A DNA stretch of 64,000 nucleotides from a bacterium (GCA_016716565.1 JADJWC010000004.1:1-64000); one strand, 5' to 3'; shown: positions 47,540 through 55,329, numbered from the stretch's first letter. The notes: generated by a model from the sequence alone, not told the origin. Made by a program: numbers and translations.

Positions 47540-47628
47540 TATTTTAGTTTATTCTGTTGCTCAATTTATAGTTTATTATGTTTAAGTATTTATAGTTTAT
47601 AATGAAGTATAATTTATAGTTTATTATG
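47540..47628. promoter_or_regulatory. 24-bp-phased direct repeats upstream of fic
   Basis: ATTTATAGTTTATTATG occurs at 47564 and 47612, with ATTTATAGTTTATAATG at 47588, each exactly 24 bases apart. A weaker unit (13 of 17 matching) sits at 47540, again 24 bases away, next to the fic start codon (47537). The equal spacing places all units on roughly the same face of the helix, as in operators bound by oligomeric repressors. Probable autoregulatory site for the AbiEi-like domain. The next 130 bases to 47761 hold nothing else I recognise. Confidence 0.7.
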
Positions 47629-47761
47629 CTAATTTATTCTATTTTTGAATCAAAACAAACTAATGAAAAACAGGAAGGCGCAGATAAGTAATTGTAACGT
47701 GTATAGCTAGTAATTGTAATAATAGATAAATGTCAATAAAAACACCACAATCTGGAGTAAT

Positions 47762-48328
47762 CTAAGTTTTTTGCCAATTAATTTGCTTTTCAACCCCGGT
47801 CATCCTTAATCGATAATTTATCATATCTATACTTGCACTGAAATGATCAGATAATTCATTAATGTCCAACCCTTTATAAATCATTTGTACCAAAGCACGC
47901 CGCGGGACCTGTAAGCATCCTCCAAACCACTTTGCTTCTTCCTCTTGTTCAGTGTTATAATCTCTTAAAGGGAAAGGGAAGTCAGTTCTAATTTTTATTT
48001 TTTCCATAGTATGCTCACAAATAATGTGAGCCATTTCGTGCATTAAATCACTTTCTTGTCTTTTTTTTGAATGGGAGGGATTACTAATAATAATATATTC
48101 ACCTAAGTAATTTTTTATTGTAATAGCAGACCAGCTATTATGATCGTGATTTAATAGTATAGAAGAATCCTTCTTTGATAAATTAGGTATATGCTGTGGA
48201 GTAATTATTTTTAAACCAAGATGGTCAGCTAATTCATTTGCAAATAATGAGTGATAATATTTTTTACCAAGTAGAATTCTATATTCTTCTGCCTTTTTCT
48301 CGGCCCAACTTTTAAACCCTCTTTTCAA
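47762..48328 (-). CDS. ImmA/IrrE-family metallopeptidase
   Basis: 188 residues with the zinc motif HEMAHIICEH (HExxH) near residue 98 and a helical C terminus. ImmA-type proteases cleave a partner repressor in response to a signal, releasing mobile-element or stress genes. Its start overlaps the stop of the XRE regulator gene by four bases (ATGA), the classic pairing. Confidence 0.85.
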   Translation of the reverse strand: MKRGFKSWAEKKAEEYRILLGKKYYHSLFANELADHLGLKIITPQHIPNLSKKDSSILLNHDHNSWSAITIKNYLGEYIIISNPSHSKKRQESDLMHEMAHIICEHTMEKIKIRTDFPFPLRDYNTEQEEEAKWFGGCLQVPRRALVQMIYKGLDINELSDHFSASIDMINYRLRMTGVEKQINWQKT

Positions 48329-48669
48329 TGTTTTTTCCCATCAACTCTATATGCAAGTTCAATCATTTTAATTAAAGAGGAAGCCGTTTCGGGTTTTAGA
48401 TTCTTATCGGCCCTTAAATGTGCAATTATTTCTTTTTCACTTTTTGAACTGGATGGGGGTTGAGAGTATTTCAATTTCTCTGGTGAAACCTCAAGCCAAT
48501 CACAAAGTTTTAGGAATGTTTCTACATCAGGCAGCTTACCTTGCTCAATTCTAGATAAAGTTGAAGCACTAACCTCTCCAATTTCAGCAGCAGTTTCTCT
48601 TAATCCTTTATTACCCCGTTTCGACTTAATCATTTCACCCAACTTATCAACGTTTAAATTCTTCTTCAT
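48325..48669 (-). CDS. XRE-family transcriptional regulator
   Basis: 114 residues. An HTH of the lambda-Cro/XRE type: LGEMIKSKRGNKGLRETAAEIGEVSASTLSRIEQGKLPDVET in residues about 7-50, with the conserved S-x-S-T-L-S-R-I-E-x-G. The ATG at 48669 is preferred because AGAGG precedes it. It is transcribed divergently from the ubiquitin-like operon and probably controls both directions. Confidence 0.85.
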   Translation of the reverse strand: MKKNLNVDKLGEMIKSKRGNKGLRETAAEIGEVSASTLSRIEQGKLPDVETFLKLCDWLEVSPEKLKYSQPPSSSKSEKEIIAHLRADKNLKPETASSLIKMIELAYRVDGKKH

Positions 48670-48790
48670 TTTGAACCTCTTTTTTGTGTTGCATAAAAAA
48701 TACAAAGATTTCATTTGTAAAACAAAAATTAATTATGTATCATTGGTGCAACAAATGTCATATTTATTAAACAAACATAGGGTGCAAAAA
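48670..48790. promoter_or_regulatory. Divergent control region of XRE/ImmA and ubiquitin-like operons
   Basis: 121 bases with an exact inverted pair TGTTGCA (48687-48693) and TGCAACA (48747-48753), 60 bases apart, each flanked by similar bases (TTTGTGTTGCA and TGCAACAAA). A related GGTGCAAAA lies at the start of the plus-strand gene. These are candidate operators for the XRE protein. Promoter elements are not sharp enough to assign. Confidence 0.45.
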
Positions 48791-49264
48791 ATGAAAACGG
48801 AAGTAGTAGAAAAGAAACACAAATATAAAATCAAAGTCGATGAAATGATTTTAGAGTTTAATGAACCGATAGTAGCCGGTTCTGAGATTCTAATCAAAGC
48901 TGGAAAGACACCAGTTGAGTGTTTTACTTTGTATCAGAAATTCAGGGGATGTGATTTTGAAAAAATAAGTCCTGATGAAAAGGTAGATCTTTCCAAACCT
49001 GGGCTTGAGCACTTCACAGTTAAACTGCCTGAGGTTTTTCATTATACAGTTGATGGGGAGCCCGAGACAACAGACAAATCTTATTTAACTGCAAACGAAA
49101 TACTCCAATTAGCAGGTTTAAATCCAACCGATTATTATCTTACACAAATTTATCCGAATGATGTTTCCTATAAAGATAATCCGAATGAGCCGATTGAAAT
49201 GATATGTCCAGGGTATAAGTTTATTTCTGCCTATCGTAGCGGGTACACCAGTAGCGTGAGGTAA
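48791..49264 (+). CDS. Tandem ubiquitin-like protein (Multi_ubiq family)
   Basis: 157 residues in two similar beta-grasp units. Unit 1 (about 8-80): KYKIKVDEMILEFNEPIVAGSEIL split, LIKAGKTP. Unit 2 (about 85-150): FHYTVDGEPETTDKSYLTAN, EILQLAGLNPTDYYLTQI, ICPGYKFIS. The shared pattern (x-Y-x-V-D-x-x, T/A-x-E-I-L-x-x-A-G-x-x-P) is that of prokaryotic multi-ubiquitin proteins. It ends SAYRSGYTSSVR with no terminal Gly-Gly, so processing by the JAB domain or an unusual attachment site is expected. Head of a co-directional cluster with 1- to 24-base gaps or overlaps. Confidence 0.82.
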   Translation: MKTEVVEKKHKYKIKVDEMILEFNEPIVAGSEILIKAGKTPVECFTLYQKFRGCDFEKISPDEKVDLSKPGLEHFTVKLPEVFHYTVDGEPETTDKSYLTANEILQLAGLNPTDYYLTQIYPNDVSYKDNPNEPIEMICPGYKFISAYRSGYTSSVR

Positions 49265-49265
49265 A

Positions 49266-49613
49266 ATGGCAACGTCTGATTTTATTCAACAACTAAAGGC
49301 TCTTGGATACGAACCCCAGGAGCCTTCACCAAACAGAGTATGTTTCATCTATGATGTTGATGCAGGTAAGAATCGCGGAAAGCAAGTATGGCTTGGATTT
49401 GAGAATCTTCAAGATTTCCCATTGAACTGTCCGCACGGTCCCCACTTTAAACCGATTGATGAAGGATGGATTAATCCATCACAAGGACTTCACTCTAGTA
49501 GTTTCGGTAGCGATTGGCGGCACTGGAGCCGTCCATTTAATGAGTGGAATAGAACAAAGAAGACAGTGAAGGTGTATTTAGCACATATTCGAAATCTTTT
49601 ATTACAGACATGA
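49266..49613 (+). CDS. E2-like conjugating protein (Prok-E2_E type)
   Basis: 115 residues. Pattern: FIQQLKALGYEPQE, RVCFIYDVDAGKNRGKQVWLG, FPLNCPHGPHF, WRHWSRPF and a C-terminal helix KVYLAHIRNLL. This agrees with the short prokaryotic E2-like family found in multi-ubiquitin operons. Cys55 (in NCPHGPH) is the best candidate for the thioester residue; C26 is the other Cys. Four-base overlap (ATGA) with the E1 gene, so coupled. Confidence 0.7.
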   Translation: MATSDFIQQLKALGYEPQEPSPNRVCFIYDVDAGKNRGKQVWLGFENLQDFPLNCPHGPHFKPIDEGWINPSQGLHSSSFGSDWRHWSRPFNEWNRTKKTVKVYLAHIRNLLLQT

Positions 49614-51052
49614 ATAATTATAGTGTAATACTGACCGACAAAATTCACAAACAACTCTGTAAGCATCTAATAAGACTTGATGGACAGGAAGATCTTTGTT
49701 TTGCTACATATGTTCCAAGTAGCGGTAGTGAAAGATTCACAGGAATAATCTCCAAAATAATTTTACCTTTTGAGAATGAACGAAGTGTACACGGAAATGC
49801 AGAATTCTACTCTAATTATTTAATCCGTTCAGCAAAAATTGCATCGGAAAGAAAAGAAGGACTCGTTTTTCTTCACTCTCATCCGTTCCCCGGATGGCAG
49901 AGAGTGAGTTACCCCGACGAAATTGCAGAGAAGAGAATATCGACAACGGCTTTTGCAATGACTGGAACACCTCTATTGGGAATGACATTAGGTAATGATG
50001 AATCCTGGAGTGCAAGATTCTGGTTTAAGGATGAAAAAATAAAAAGAACTTATCATAGAAAATGGTGTATTTCTGTTAGAGTTATCGGAGAAAAATTATC
50101 GGTTACTTTTAACGATAGACTTTTAAAACCAAAAAGCAGTAATCAAACACAAATAAGAACTATTTCATCGTGGGGTCAAAAAACGCAAGATGATATTTCA
50201 AGATTAAAAATTGGAATTGTCGGCTTAGGTAGTGTTGGTAGTATAGTTGCAGAAATTCTTTGCCGTACTGGCATTACAAATTTTGTTTTAATTGATTTTG
50301 ATTCAGTGGAAGCAAAAAATTTAGATCGAACTCAGGGTGCATATAAATCTGATATAGGAAAAGCAAAAATTGAGGTAATTGCAAGGTCAATCAAGAACAG
50401 TTCTCCAGTAGCAAATATTTTTGTTGATCCGGTTGAATTTAGTATTTGTGAAGAAGAAGGCTACAAAGCTGCTCTTGACTGTGATGTATTATTTAGTTGT
50501 GTCGATAGACCTTGGGCAAGACAGGTATTAAATTTTATATCCTATGCACATTTGATTCCAGTAATTGATGGAGGAATAACAGTCCGAACAAATTCTTCCA
50601 ACACTAAATTACTTGGTGCAAGTTGGCGTGCACATAGGGTAGGTTACGATAGAACCTGTTTAGAATGTTTGGGACAATTTAATTCAGAAAATGCAAAACT
50701 TGAAAGCGAAGGTTTTTTGGATGATCCGGAGTATATAAAAGGAATGACTGATAAGAGTGTCATCAATAATGGAGAAAATGTCTTTGCATTCAGTTCTCAC
50801 GTAGCTTCAATGGAAGTTTTACAATTTATATCACTGTTTGTTTCTCCTGGGGGCGTGCCCGATATAGGATCACAGATTTATCAGATGTCATTAGGCAAGT
50901 TGGAAAAGGATGATAAGATTTGTCATCCAAACTGTTTTTATCATTCTGTCATCGGGAAGGGTGATCATCCTAATGTTCAAATTTATGGTAAGCACGAAAT
51001 TGCTGAACTAAAAAGAAATGGAAGAATTACTAAAATCAAAAAGGTATCTTAA
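49610..51052 (+). CDS. JAB peptidase-E1 (ThiF-like) fusion
   Basis: 480 residues. N-terminal JAMM/JAB domain (1-150) with EGLVFLHSHP and S-x-x-D in VSYPDE, the complete zinc site of deubiquitinases. C-terminal adenylation domain: IGIVGLGSVGS (ATP loop, about 202-212), DFDSVEAKNLDR and FSCVDRPWARQVLN. Zinc Cys pairs TCLEC and CHPNC follow. It can in principle activate the ubiquitin-like C terminus and also trim or remove it. Fusing opposing activities in one chain is typical of bacterial ubiquitin-like operons with an antiviral role. Confidence 0.85.
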   Translation: MNNYSVILTDKIHKQLCKHLIRLDGQEDLCFATYVPSSGSERFTGIISKIILPFENERSVHGNAEFYSNYLIRSAKIASERKEGLVFLHSHPFPGWQRVSYPDEIAEKRISTTAFAMTGTPLLGMTLGNDESWSARFWFKDEKIKRTYHRKWCISVRVIGEKLSVTFNDRLLKPKSSNQTQIRTISSWGQKTQDDISRLKIGIVGLGSVGSIVAEILCRTGITNFVLIDFDSVEAKNLDRTQGAYKSDIGKAKIEVIARSIKNSSPVANIFVDPVEFSICEEEGYKAALDCDVLFSCVDRPWARQVLNFISYAHLIPVIDGGITVRTNSSNTKLLGASWRAHRVGYDRTCLECLGQFNSENAKLESEGFLDDPEYIKGMTDKSVINNGENVFAFSSHVASMEVLQFISLFVSPGGVPDIGSQIYQMSLGKLEKDDKICHPNCFYHSVIGKGDHPNVQIYGKHEIAELKRNGRITKIKKVS

Positions 51053-51063
51053 AGGAGAACTCT

Positions 51064-51471
51064 ATGCCTAATGGAAATATTCATAAAACTGCTGGTGCAG
51101 TTATAGGATCAATTACTTACCTGGCTATTAAAAATGATTCCCAAAAGAGAGAACAAGCTGATCTTGGTGAACTTATATTATCAACAAGTATTGGTCTAAG
51201 CACATCAAGACTTCCAGATATTCTTGAACCTGCTATCCATCCAAATCATAGAGCTTTTTACCACAGCCTAACTTTCGGATGTGTTGTAGGATTTGTTGGA
51301 GTCCAAGCTTGGAAAGATTTTCAGTTAAAAAGAAATGAAAGAAAGGTTAAGGGCATACAGCCGCGGAGTCCTCGAGAGTATGTCGATGTAGCAATCATTT
51401 TAACATGCAGTTCGATATTGCTTCACTTAGTAATGGACGGATTTACAAAAAAGGGTTTAAATATTATTTAA
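51064..51471 (+). CDS. YdjM-like membrane metal-dependent hydrolase family protein
   Basis: 135 residues. HPNHRAFYHSLTFG (about 60-73) is the HR-x(3)-HS motif of the YdjM/LexA-regulated membrane hydrolase family; an N-terminal GNIHKTAGAVIG and a C-terminal LLHLVMDG add the other conserved His/Asp. Two to three hydrophobic helices. It follows the E1 gene by 11 bases with its own RBS (AAAGGAGA). Could be a membrane effector of the operon; unproven. Confidence 0.65.
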   Translation: MPNGNIHKTAGAVIGSITYLAIKNDSQKREQADLGELILSTSIGLSTSRLPDILEPAIHPNHRAFYHSLTFGCVVGFVGVQAWKDFQLKRNERKVKGIQPRSPREYVDVAIILTCSSILLHLVMDGFTKKGLNII

Positions 51472-51494
51472 TAATATAATAATAAGGAGAAAAA

Positions 51495-51743
51495 ATGAGC
51501 AGAAAGAATGATAGAATCGTTTTCAAGACAACAGGTGGAGACTGGGTAAATAAAAAGACTAGTGCTGGTAAGGCATCATCTCTACATTCATCACAGAAAG
51601 TTGCTGAAGATGCTGCAAGAAAAATGCTTAGAAATCAGGGAGGTGGTGAATTGATTACTAAAGGTCGTGATGGTAAAATTCGTAGTAAAGATACTATTGC
51701 CCCTGGTAATGACCCTAACCCACCAAAAGATAAGGAACATTAA
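51495..51743 (+). CDS. DUF2188-domain protein
   Basis: 82 residues: WVNKKTSAGKASSLHSSQKVAEDAARKML split, then GGGELITKGRDGKIRSKDTI and GNDPNPP, the complete DUF2188 pattern. Small cytoplasmic beta-rich protein of unknown role, often in accessory regions. Last gene of the cluster, with an AAGGAG RBS. Beyond it, 250 bases of AT-rich DNA precede the tRNA fragment; they hold two TAGCAAA units and a small CCAG-N6-CTGG palindrome but no gene. Confidence 0.7.
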   Translation: MSRKNDRIVFKTTGGDWVNKKTSAGKASSLHSSQKVAEDAARKMLRNQGGGELITKGRDGKIRSKDTIAPGNDPNPPKDKEH

Positions 51744-51993
51744 GAAGACTTCTGAAAGGAAAATATTCTTCATAGAGAAGGTGAGTGAATTTTGGTGGGA
51801 GGTGGATGAGTAAAATAATTATTTTTGCAAGATAAAATTGAAAAAAGTTTTTATAAAAACGTGTTTAAATTTAGTATAGTATTTAGGTAGCAAATTGGTA
51901 GCAAAAAGTGGTTCTGACCAGGTCTATCTGGACCATTCACCCTTTGAATTCTGCAAATAAACGAAATATTTAAAGGAATTTTTTTATCAATTT

Positions 51994-52038
51994 TGCCTGT
52001 CACGCAGGAGGTCGCGAGTTCGAGTCTCGTCGGCCCCG
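51994..52038 (+). repeat. tRNA-Asp 3' half: probable attachment-site scar
   Basis: TGCCTGTCACGCAGG carries the anticodon GTC, followed by variable loop, complete T arm (GAGTTCGAGTCTC) and the acceptor strand CGGCCCCG. The 5' half (acceptor 5' strand and D arm) is absent: upstream sequence is unrelated AT-rich DNA. This is what remains on one side when a tyrosine-recombinase element inserts in the anticodon loop of a tRNA gene. Confidence 0.85.
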
Positions 52039-52044
52039 CAATTT

Positions 52045-52070
52045 AAAGCCGCTTATTAGCGGCTTTTTTG
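52045..52070 (+). terminator. tRNA-Asp terminator
   Basis: AAAGCCGCT-TATT-AGCGGCTTT followed by TTT: a strong intrinsic terminator just after the tRNA-Asp fragment. Probably the original terminator of the tRNA gene on the chromosome side of the insertion. The 225 bases to 52295 hold no gene I recognise. Confidence 0.85.
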
Positions 52071-52295
52071 TTTGTTTACTAGCAAAGATTTTACGACAGA
52101 TTTTGTAGTAAGAAAGTTCACTTCAACAAATTAACCAAATCTTATCGCGCTTTTTACTTCTTGCATGGAAAGTTTTACTAAATCTTTTAAAATAATTTAA
52201 CGACGACAACATTTTGCTGGCACTTAATTGGAAAAGTATTGTCTATTCCAAGTGCAGATAATCTTTAAATTTTCAACATTAAATAGTGTTAAACG

Positions 52296-52793
52296 ATGAG
52301 CGATAAAATTCTTTTCCTTGATATTGATGGGGTCCTAAATTCAAAAATTTACTACAAATACATCTACAAACCGGAAGAAGGACACAGCCGCTTTGACCCG
52401 TACTGTGTAGTTCTGATAAAAAGATTGGTGGAAGAATTTTTACTTAAAATAGTAATTACTTCTACCTGGCGTAATGGAATTGCTGAACGTCTGATGAATG
52501 AACTCGAAGAAAGTAAACTTATTCCGTATTTGCATGAAGATTGGCATACACCAATTCTTCGTCCTGTCAATAGAGGTAGGGAAATTCAGCTTTGGTTGGA
52601 TGAACACCCCGAAATTATAGATTATATAATTATTGATGATAATGAAAATCTGCTTGAGTACCAGTTGAACAAATTTGTGAAAACGGATAGTTATGCTGGT
52701 ATGGCACAAATGCAGTATCAGCAGGCAAGAAATCTTCTTTTACCTGAATCTGAGTTTGTAATGGCAACATTATTATTGATCGAAAATAAGTAA
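52296..52793 (+). CDS. HAD-domain protein (RNA-repair-associated type)
   Basis: 165 residues: FLDIDGVLN (HAD motif I, Asp nucleophile), VITSTWRNG (motif II-like Ser/Thr plus WR), YIIIDDNEN (motif IV acidic pair). This matches the short HAD family seen in Swiss-army-knife RNA repair proteins and alone. Predicted phosphatase or phosphotransferase in the cytosol; substrate unknown. Outside the island by position. Confidence 0.78.
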   Translation: MSDKILFLDIDGVLNSKIYYKYIYKPEEGHSRFDPYCVVLIKRLVEEFLLKIVITSTWRNGIAERLMNELEESKLIPYLHEDWHTPILRPVNRGREIQLWLDEHPEIIDYIIIDDNENLLEYQLNKFVKTDSYAGMAQMQYQQARNLLLPESEFVMATLLLIENK

Positions 52794-52985
52794 TCGAAAC
52801 TGGTTCGGAGTTATCCAAATCTTTTATAAAAATTTTCAAGCAAAAGAAAGGTTCTTGTTGCCCATCAATATCTGTTAATTGTTATTCAATTCTATTATCC
52901 CGCATCTTATCAGATTTTTCAGTTACTCATTAAAAAGCTCTATTACTATATTTAATAGCAGTTTTAAAATCAACATGAAATTTCT

Positions 52986-54665
52986 ATGAGAACATTAATA
53001 TCATTTATAATCATTGTGGTTCTTTTATTTGGTATAGAAATAATAGCTCAGATAGAAAACGTGCCACTCACGCATCCGGTTTATACCTTCCTTAAAGAAA
53101 TGAAAGTCAAAAGAATAATTCCTTATATAAATGAAGACGTTCCTAATCTATCAAGGTTTCAGGTTAAGGCATATCTCCAGATGGTTCAAGAAAATTTTGA
53201 AAGGTTAAGTAATACAGAAAAAAAACTTTTTTACCGTCATCAATCTGAATTTTATGAATTGACTGATCTGAAGGATGCAACATACTTTTTCCATCCAGAA
53301 CACAATTTTGTTGCAAGCCTATCAGAAACTTTCACGAATAAAGTGAAATATATTTATGCTTATTCGGGGGAAAATGCTAACGTATTTTTGAACATGCTTG
53401 GTCATTATTATTATGGTCAGCAGCTCCAGCCATCTGTCAATAATGCTCATTTATTTGATATCGGTTTCAGATTTCACGGGACACTATTCAAGCATCTTGG
53501 TTACAATATGGCCGTAATTAAAGGAGGTGCTGCTGGAAACAAGCAAGTTGCAGAATTAATTGAACCAAGAATTAAACAGAGTTTTAAATGGGTAGAAGAT
53601 TCTGAGAATATTGGCAATTACGAATTCACCGATGGTTATTTAAAGTATCATACAAATCCGGTTGATGATATGGATATTTTCTTCCAGTTGGGAAGAGAAC
53701 ATAAAACCGTTGGTTATGGTTATGGAAGCAAACTGATTTTGTCAGGTGATAGTCCACCGCTTGATTTTATTGAGTTTGGATTGAACTATGGCATAGTAAA
53801 TTTTTCTTCGATTCACGGTTCTACTGTTGGTGACTTTTCATATAATATGGATGAAAGATATACTAAGTACTGGGCATTCAACAGATTAAAATTTTCTTTT
53901 GAGAATTTATTCGATATTGGAATCGGAGAGAACATCGTTTACTCAGGAAGAGGATTTGAACTCGGTTATGCTTCTCCACTGGCATTTTACAAATTTGTAG
54001 AAGTATCGCTGCAGGATCGGGATAATGCCAATTTATACTTTGATATCCAGACAAGTTTTATCCCGAATTTAGAATTTCAGGGCACATTCTTCCTTGATGA
54101 AAATATTCTGTCCAATCTCCAAAATCTGGATAGTTATAAAAATAAAACTGCTTATCAGCTTGGTGCTTTTTGGTATGAAGCTTTTACATTGAATAATCTT
54201 TCTCTAAAACTTGAATACACAAAGATTCGTCCGTTCGTTTATTCACATATTAATGTCCAAAATGCTTATACTGCCTGGGGAACAAATATGGGGCATCCAA
54301 TCGGACCAAATGCCGATGAAATATTCAGTGAACTTGCCTACAACGTCAACGATTGGATAAGGATTTCACTTAATTATCGATTTATTCGAAGGGGTGAGAA
54401 TATCTATGATGAAGAAGGAAATCTGGTTAAAAATGTTGGCGGAGATATCAACGTATCACATGGTCCTGATCCGGAATTAGACAACGCATATTTTTTAGAT
54501 GGAGAAAGATTTAACCAGACTAATATTCAACTAGGATTAAGAATTGAACCTGTTCGGGATTTCATCTTTTTTTTGATATACGATTACTCTCAGGACAAAA
54601 ATCTTTCTTCCGGAAACACAACGAATACAGATTACGCATTGTTTAAATTTCAGATCGGTTATTAA
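52986..54665 (+). CDS. Capsule assembly Wzi-family outer-membrane protein
   Basis: 559 residues. The signal peptide runs 1-22 (MRTLISFIIIVVLLFGIEIIAQ). The rest has frequent alternating beta strands and aromatic girdles (GFRFHGTLFKHLGYN, DGYLKYH, WAFNRLKFSFENLF) and ends with an aromatic Tyr (LFKFQIGY), as expected of an 18-strand Wzi-like barrel. Such proteins help attach capsular polysaccharide to the outer membrane. An N-terminal region (VYTFLKEMKVKRI) is also typical of the family. No capsule genes are beside it. Confidence 0.7.
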   Translation: MRTLISFIIIVVLLFGIEIIAQIENVPLTHPVYTFLKEMKVKRIIPYINEDVPNLSRFQVKAYLQMVQENFERLSNTEKKLFYRHQSEFYELTDLKDATYFFHPEHNFVASLSETFTNKVKYIYAYSGENANVFLNMLGHYYYGQQLQPSVNNAHLFDIGFRFHGTLFKHLGYNMAVIKGGAAGNKQVAELIEPRIKQSFKWVEDSENIGNYEFTDGYLKYHTNPVDDMDIFFQLGREHKTVGYGYGSKLILSGDSPPLDFIEFGLNYGIVNFSSIHGSTVGDFSYNMDERYTKYWAFNRLKFSFENLFDIGIGENIVYSGRGFELGYASPLAFYKFVEVSLQDRDNANLYFDIQTSFIPNLEFQGTFFLDENILSNLQNLDSYKNKTAYQLGAFWYEAFTLNNLSLKLEYTKIRPFVYSHINVQNAYTAWGTNMGHPIGPNADEIFSELAYNVNDWIRISLNYRFIRRGENIYDEEGNLVKNVGGDINVSHGPDPELDNAYFLDGERFNQTNIQLGLRIEPVRDFIFFLIYDYSQDKNLSSGNTTNTDYALFKFQIGY

Positions 54666-54727
54666 GAGTTCGCAATGCAACAAAACTGATTCTAGTGAAG
54701 CTGAAATTACATTAAAATTTAAAATAA

Positions 54728-54760
54728 AATACCCTGTAAGTGCTTAACTTACAGGGTATT
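54728..54760. terminator. Strong hairpin, probably bidirectional terminator
   Basis: AATACCCTGTAAGT-GCTTA-ACTTACAGGGTATT, a perfect 14-bp stem. The minus-strand side is followed by ATTTTATTTT, so it best terminates transcription from the tRNA-Val side; it also lies after the Wzi gene on the plus strand. Confidence 0.7.
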
Positions 54761-54767
54761 ATCTTAG

Positions 54768-54850
54768 GTGGGAGCTAAAGGATTCTTCCCAATGGAATGC
54801 CTATGGCAGAACCTTTGACCCTCCCGACTAAGTCGGGATGCTCTGAACCA
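54768..54850 (-). repeat. Degenerate tRNA-Val copy
   Basis: GTGGGAGCTAAAGGATTC (54768-54785) and GAACCTTTGACC (54809-54820) match the 3' arms of the intact tRNA-Val at 55120-55194, but a 23-base insert splits the T loop. The anticodon arm is replaced by the palindrome TCCCGACTAAGTCGGGA, and TGCTCTGAACCA of the D-side follows. The 5' acceptor end is missing. This is a target-site duplicate left by an insertion in tRNA-Val. Confidence 0.7.
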
Positions 54851-55084
54851 GGCTTTTCAAATATTTGATAGCTTTTTCAGGATTTTTCATTTTTTTAAGT
54901 TTCAATTCAAGATTGTAAGCTTCAGATTTTGAATGGCATTTTATGGAAGCAACCAAACTCGAAGATCCTTTACCCTTCGTGAATTTATTTCTATTAGTAT
55001 TATGTCTGAATAATCTATCCTCAAGATTATTTGTGTGCCAATGTAGTGGAGAAATTTAAGGTGAGAATAAATTATATAAACGTA
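54828..55084 (-). pseudogene. GIY-YIG endonuclease remnant
   Basis: Minus strand: YVYIIYSHLKFLHYIG, one base missing, then HTNNLEDRLFRHN, KFTKGKG, KSEAYNLELKLKK, ending LVQSIPT. The order (Y-V-Y ... YIG-HTN-x-L-x-x-R-L-x-x-H) is that of small GIY-YIG nucleases. There is no start codon in frame, and one frameshift, so it is broken. Its last codons read into the duplicated tRNA-Val sequence, typical of GIY-YIG elements that sit next to tRNA genes. Confidence 0.7.
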
Positions 55085-55119
55085 GTGTCCATATATTTAA
55101 GAAAATATAAAAGAAGGAG

Positions 55120-55194
55120 TGGGAGCTAAAGGATTCGAACCTTTGACCCCCTGCTTGTAAGGCAGGTGCTCTGAACCAGCTGAGCTAAGCTCCC
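55120..55194 (-). tRNA. tRNA-Val (anticodon TAC)
   Basis: Minus strand, 75 bases: acceptor GGGAGCT/AGCTCCC, D arm GCTCAGCTGGTTCAGAGC, anticodon loop CTTACAA in CTGCC...GGCAG-type stem, T arm GGTTCGAATCC. CCA is not encoded. All arms pair. Confidence 0.93.
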
Positions 55195-55256
55195 AATAAT
55201 TGAGGGCACAAATATCAAACTAATAGCACTGAAAAGCAAATTTTTGAAGAACCCTG

Positions 55257-55329
55257 AGCGGGCGACGGGGTTCGAACCCGCGACATCCAGCTTGGGAAGC
55301 TGACACTCTACCAACTGAGTTACGCCCGC
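55257..55329 (-). tRNA. tRNA-Gly (anticodon CCC)
   Basis: Minus strand, 73 bases: acceptor GCGGGCG/CGCCCGC, D arm ACTCAGTTGGTAGAGT, anticodon loop TTCCCAA between CAGC and GCTG, T arm GGGTTCGAACCC. CCA is not encoded. It stands 62 bases upstream of tRNA-Val on the same strand, probably cotranscribed. Confidence 0.93.

Noticed and set aside
47563..47628. CRISPR-like array
   Set aside because: Repeats are only 17 bases with 7-base gaps that are not spacers; they sit in a promoter and no cas genes are present.
55126..55314. 62-residue minus-strand reading frame
   Set aside because: It runs through tRNA-Val and tRNA-Gly and is an artefact of the tRNA sequences.
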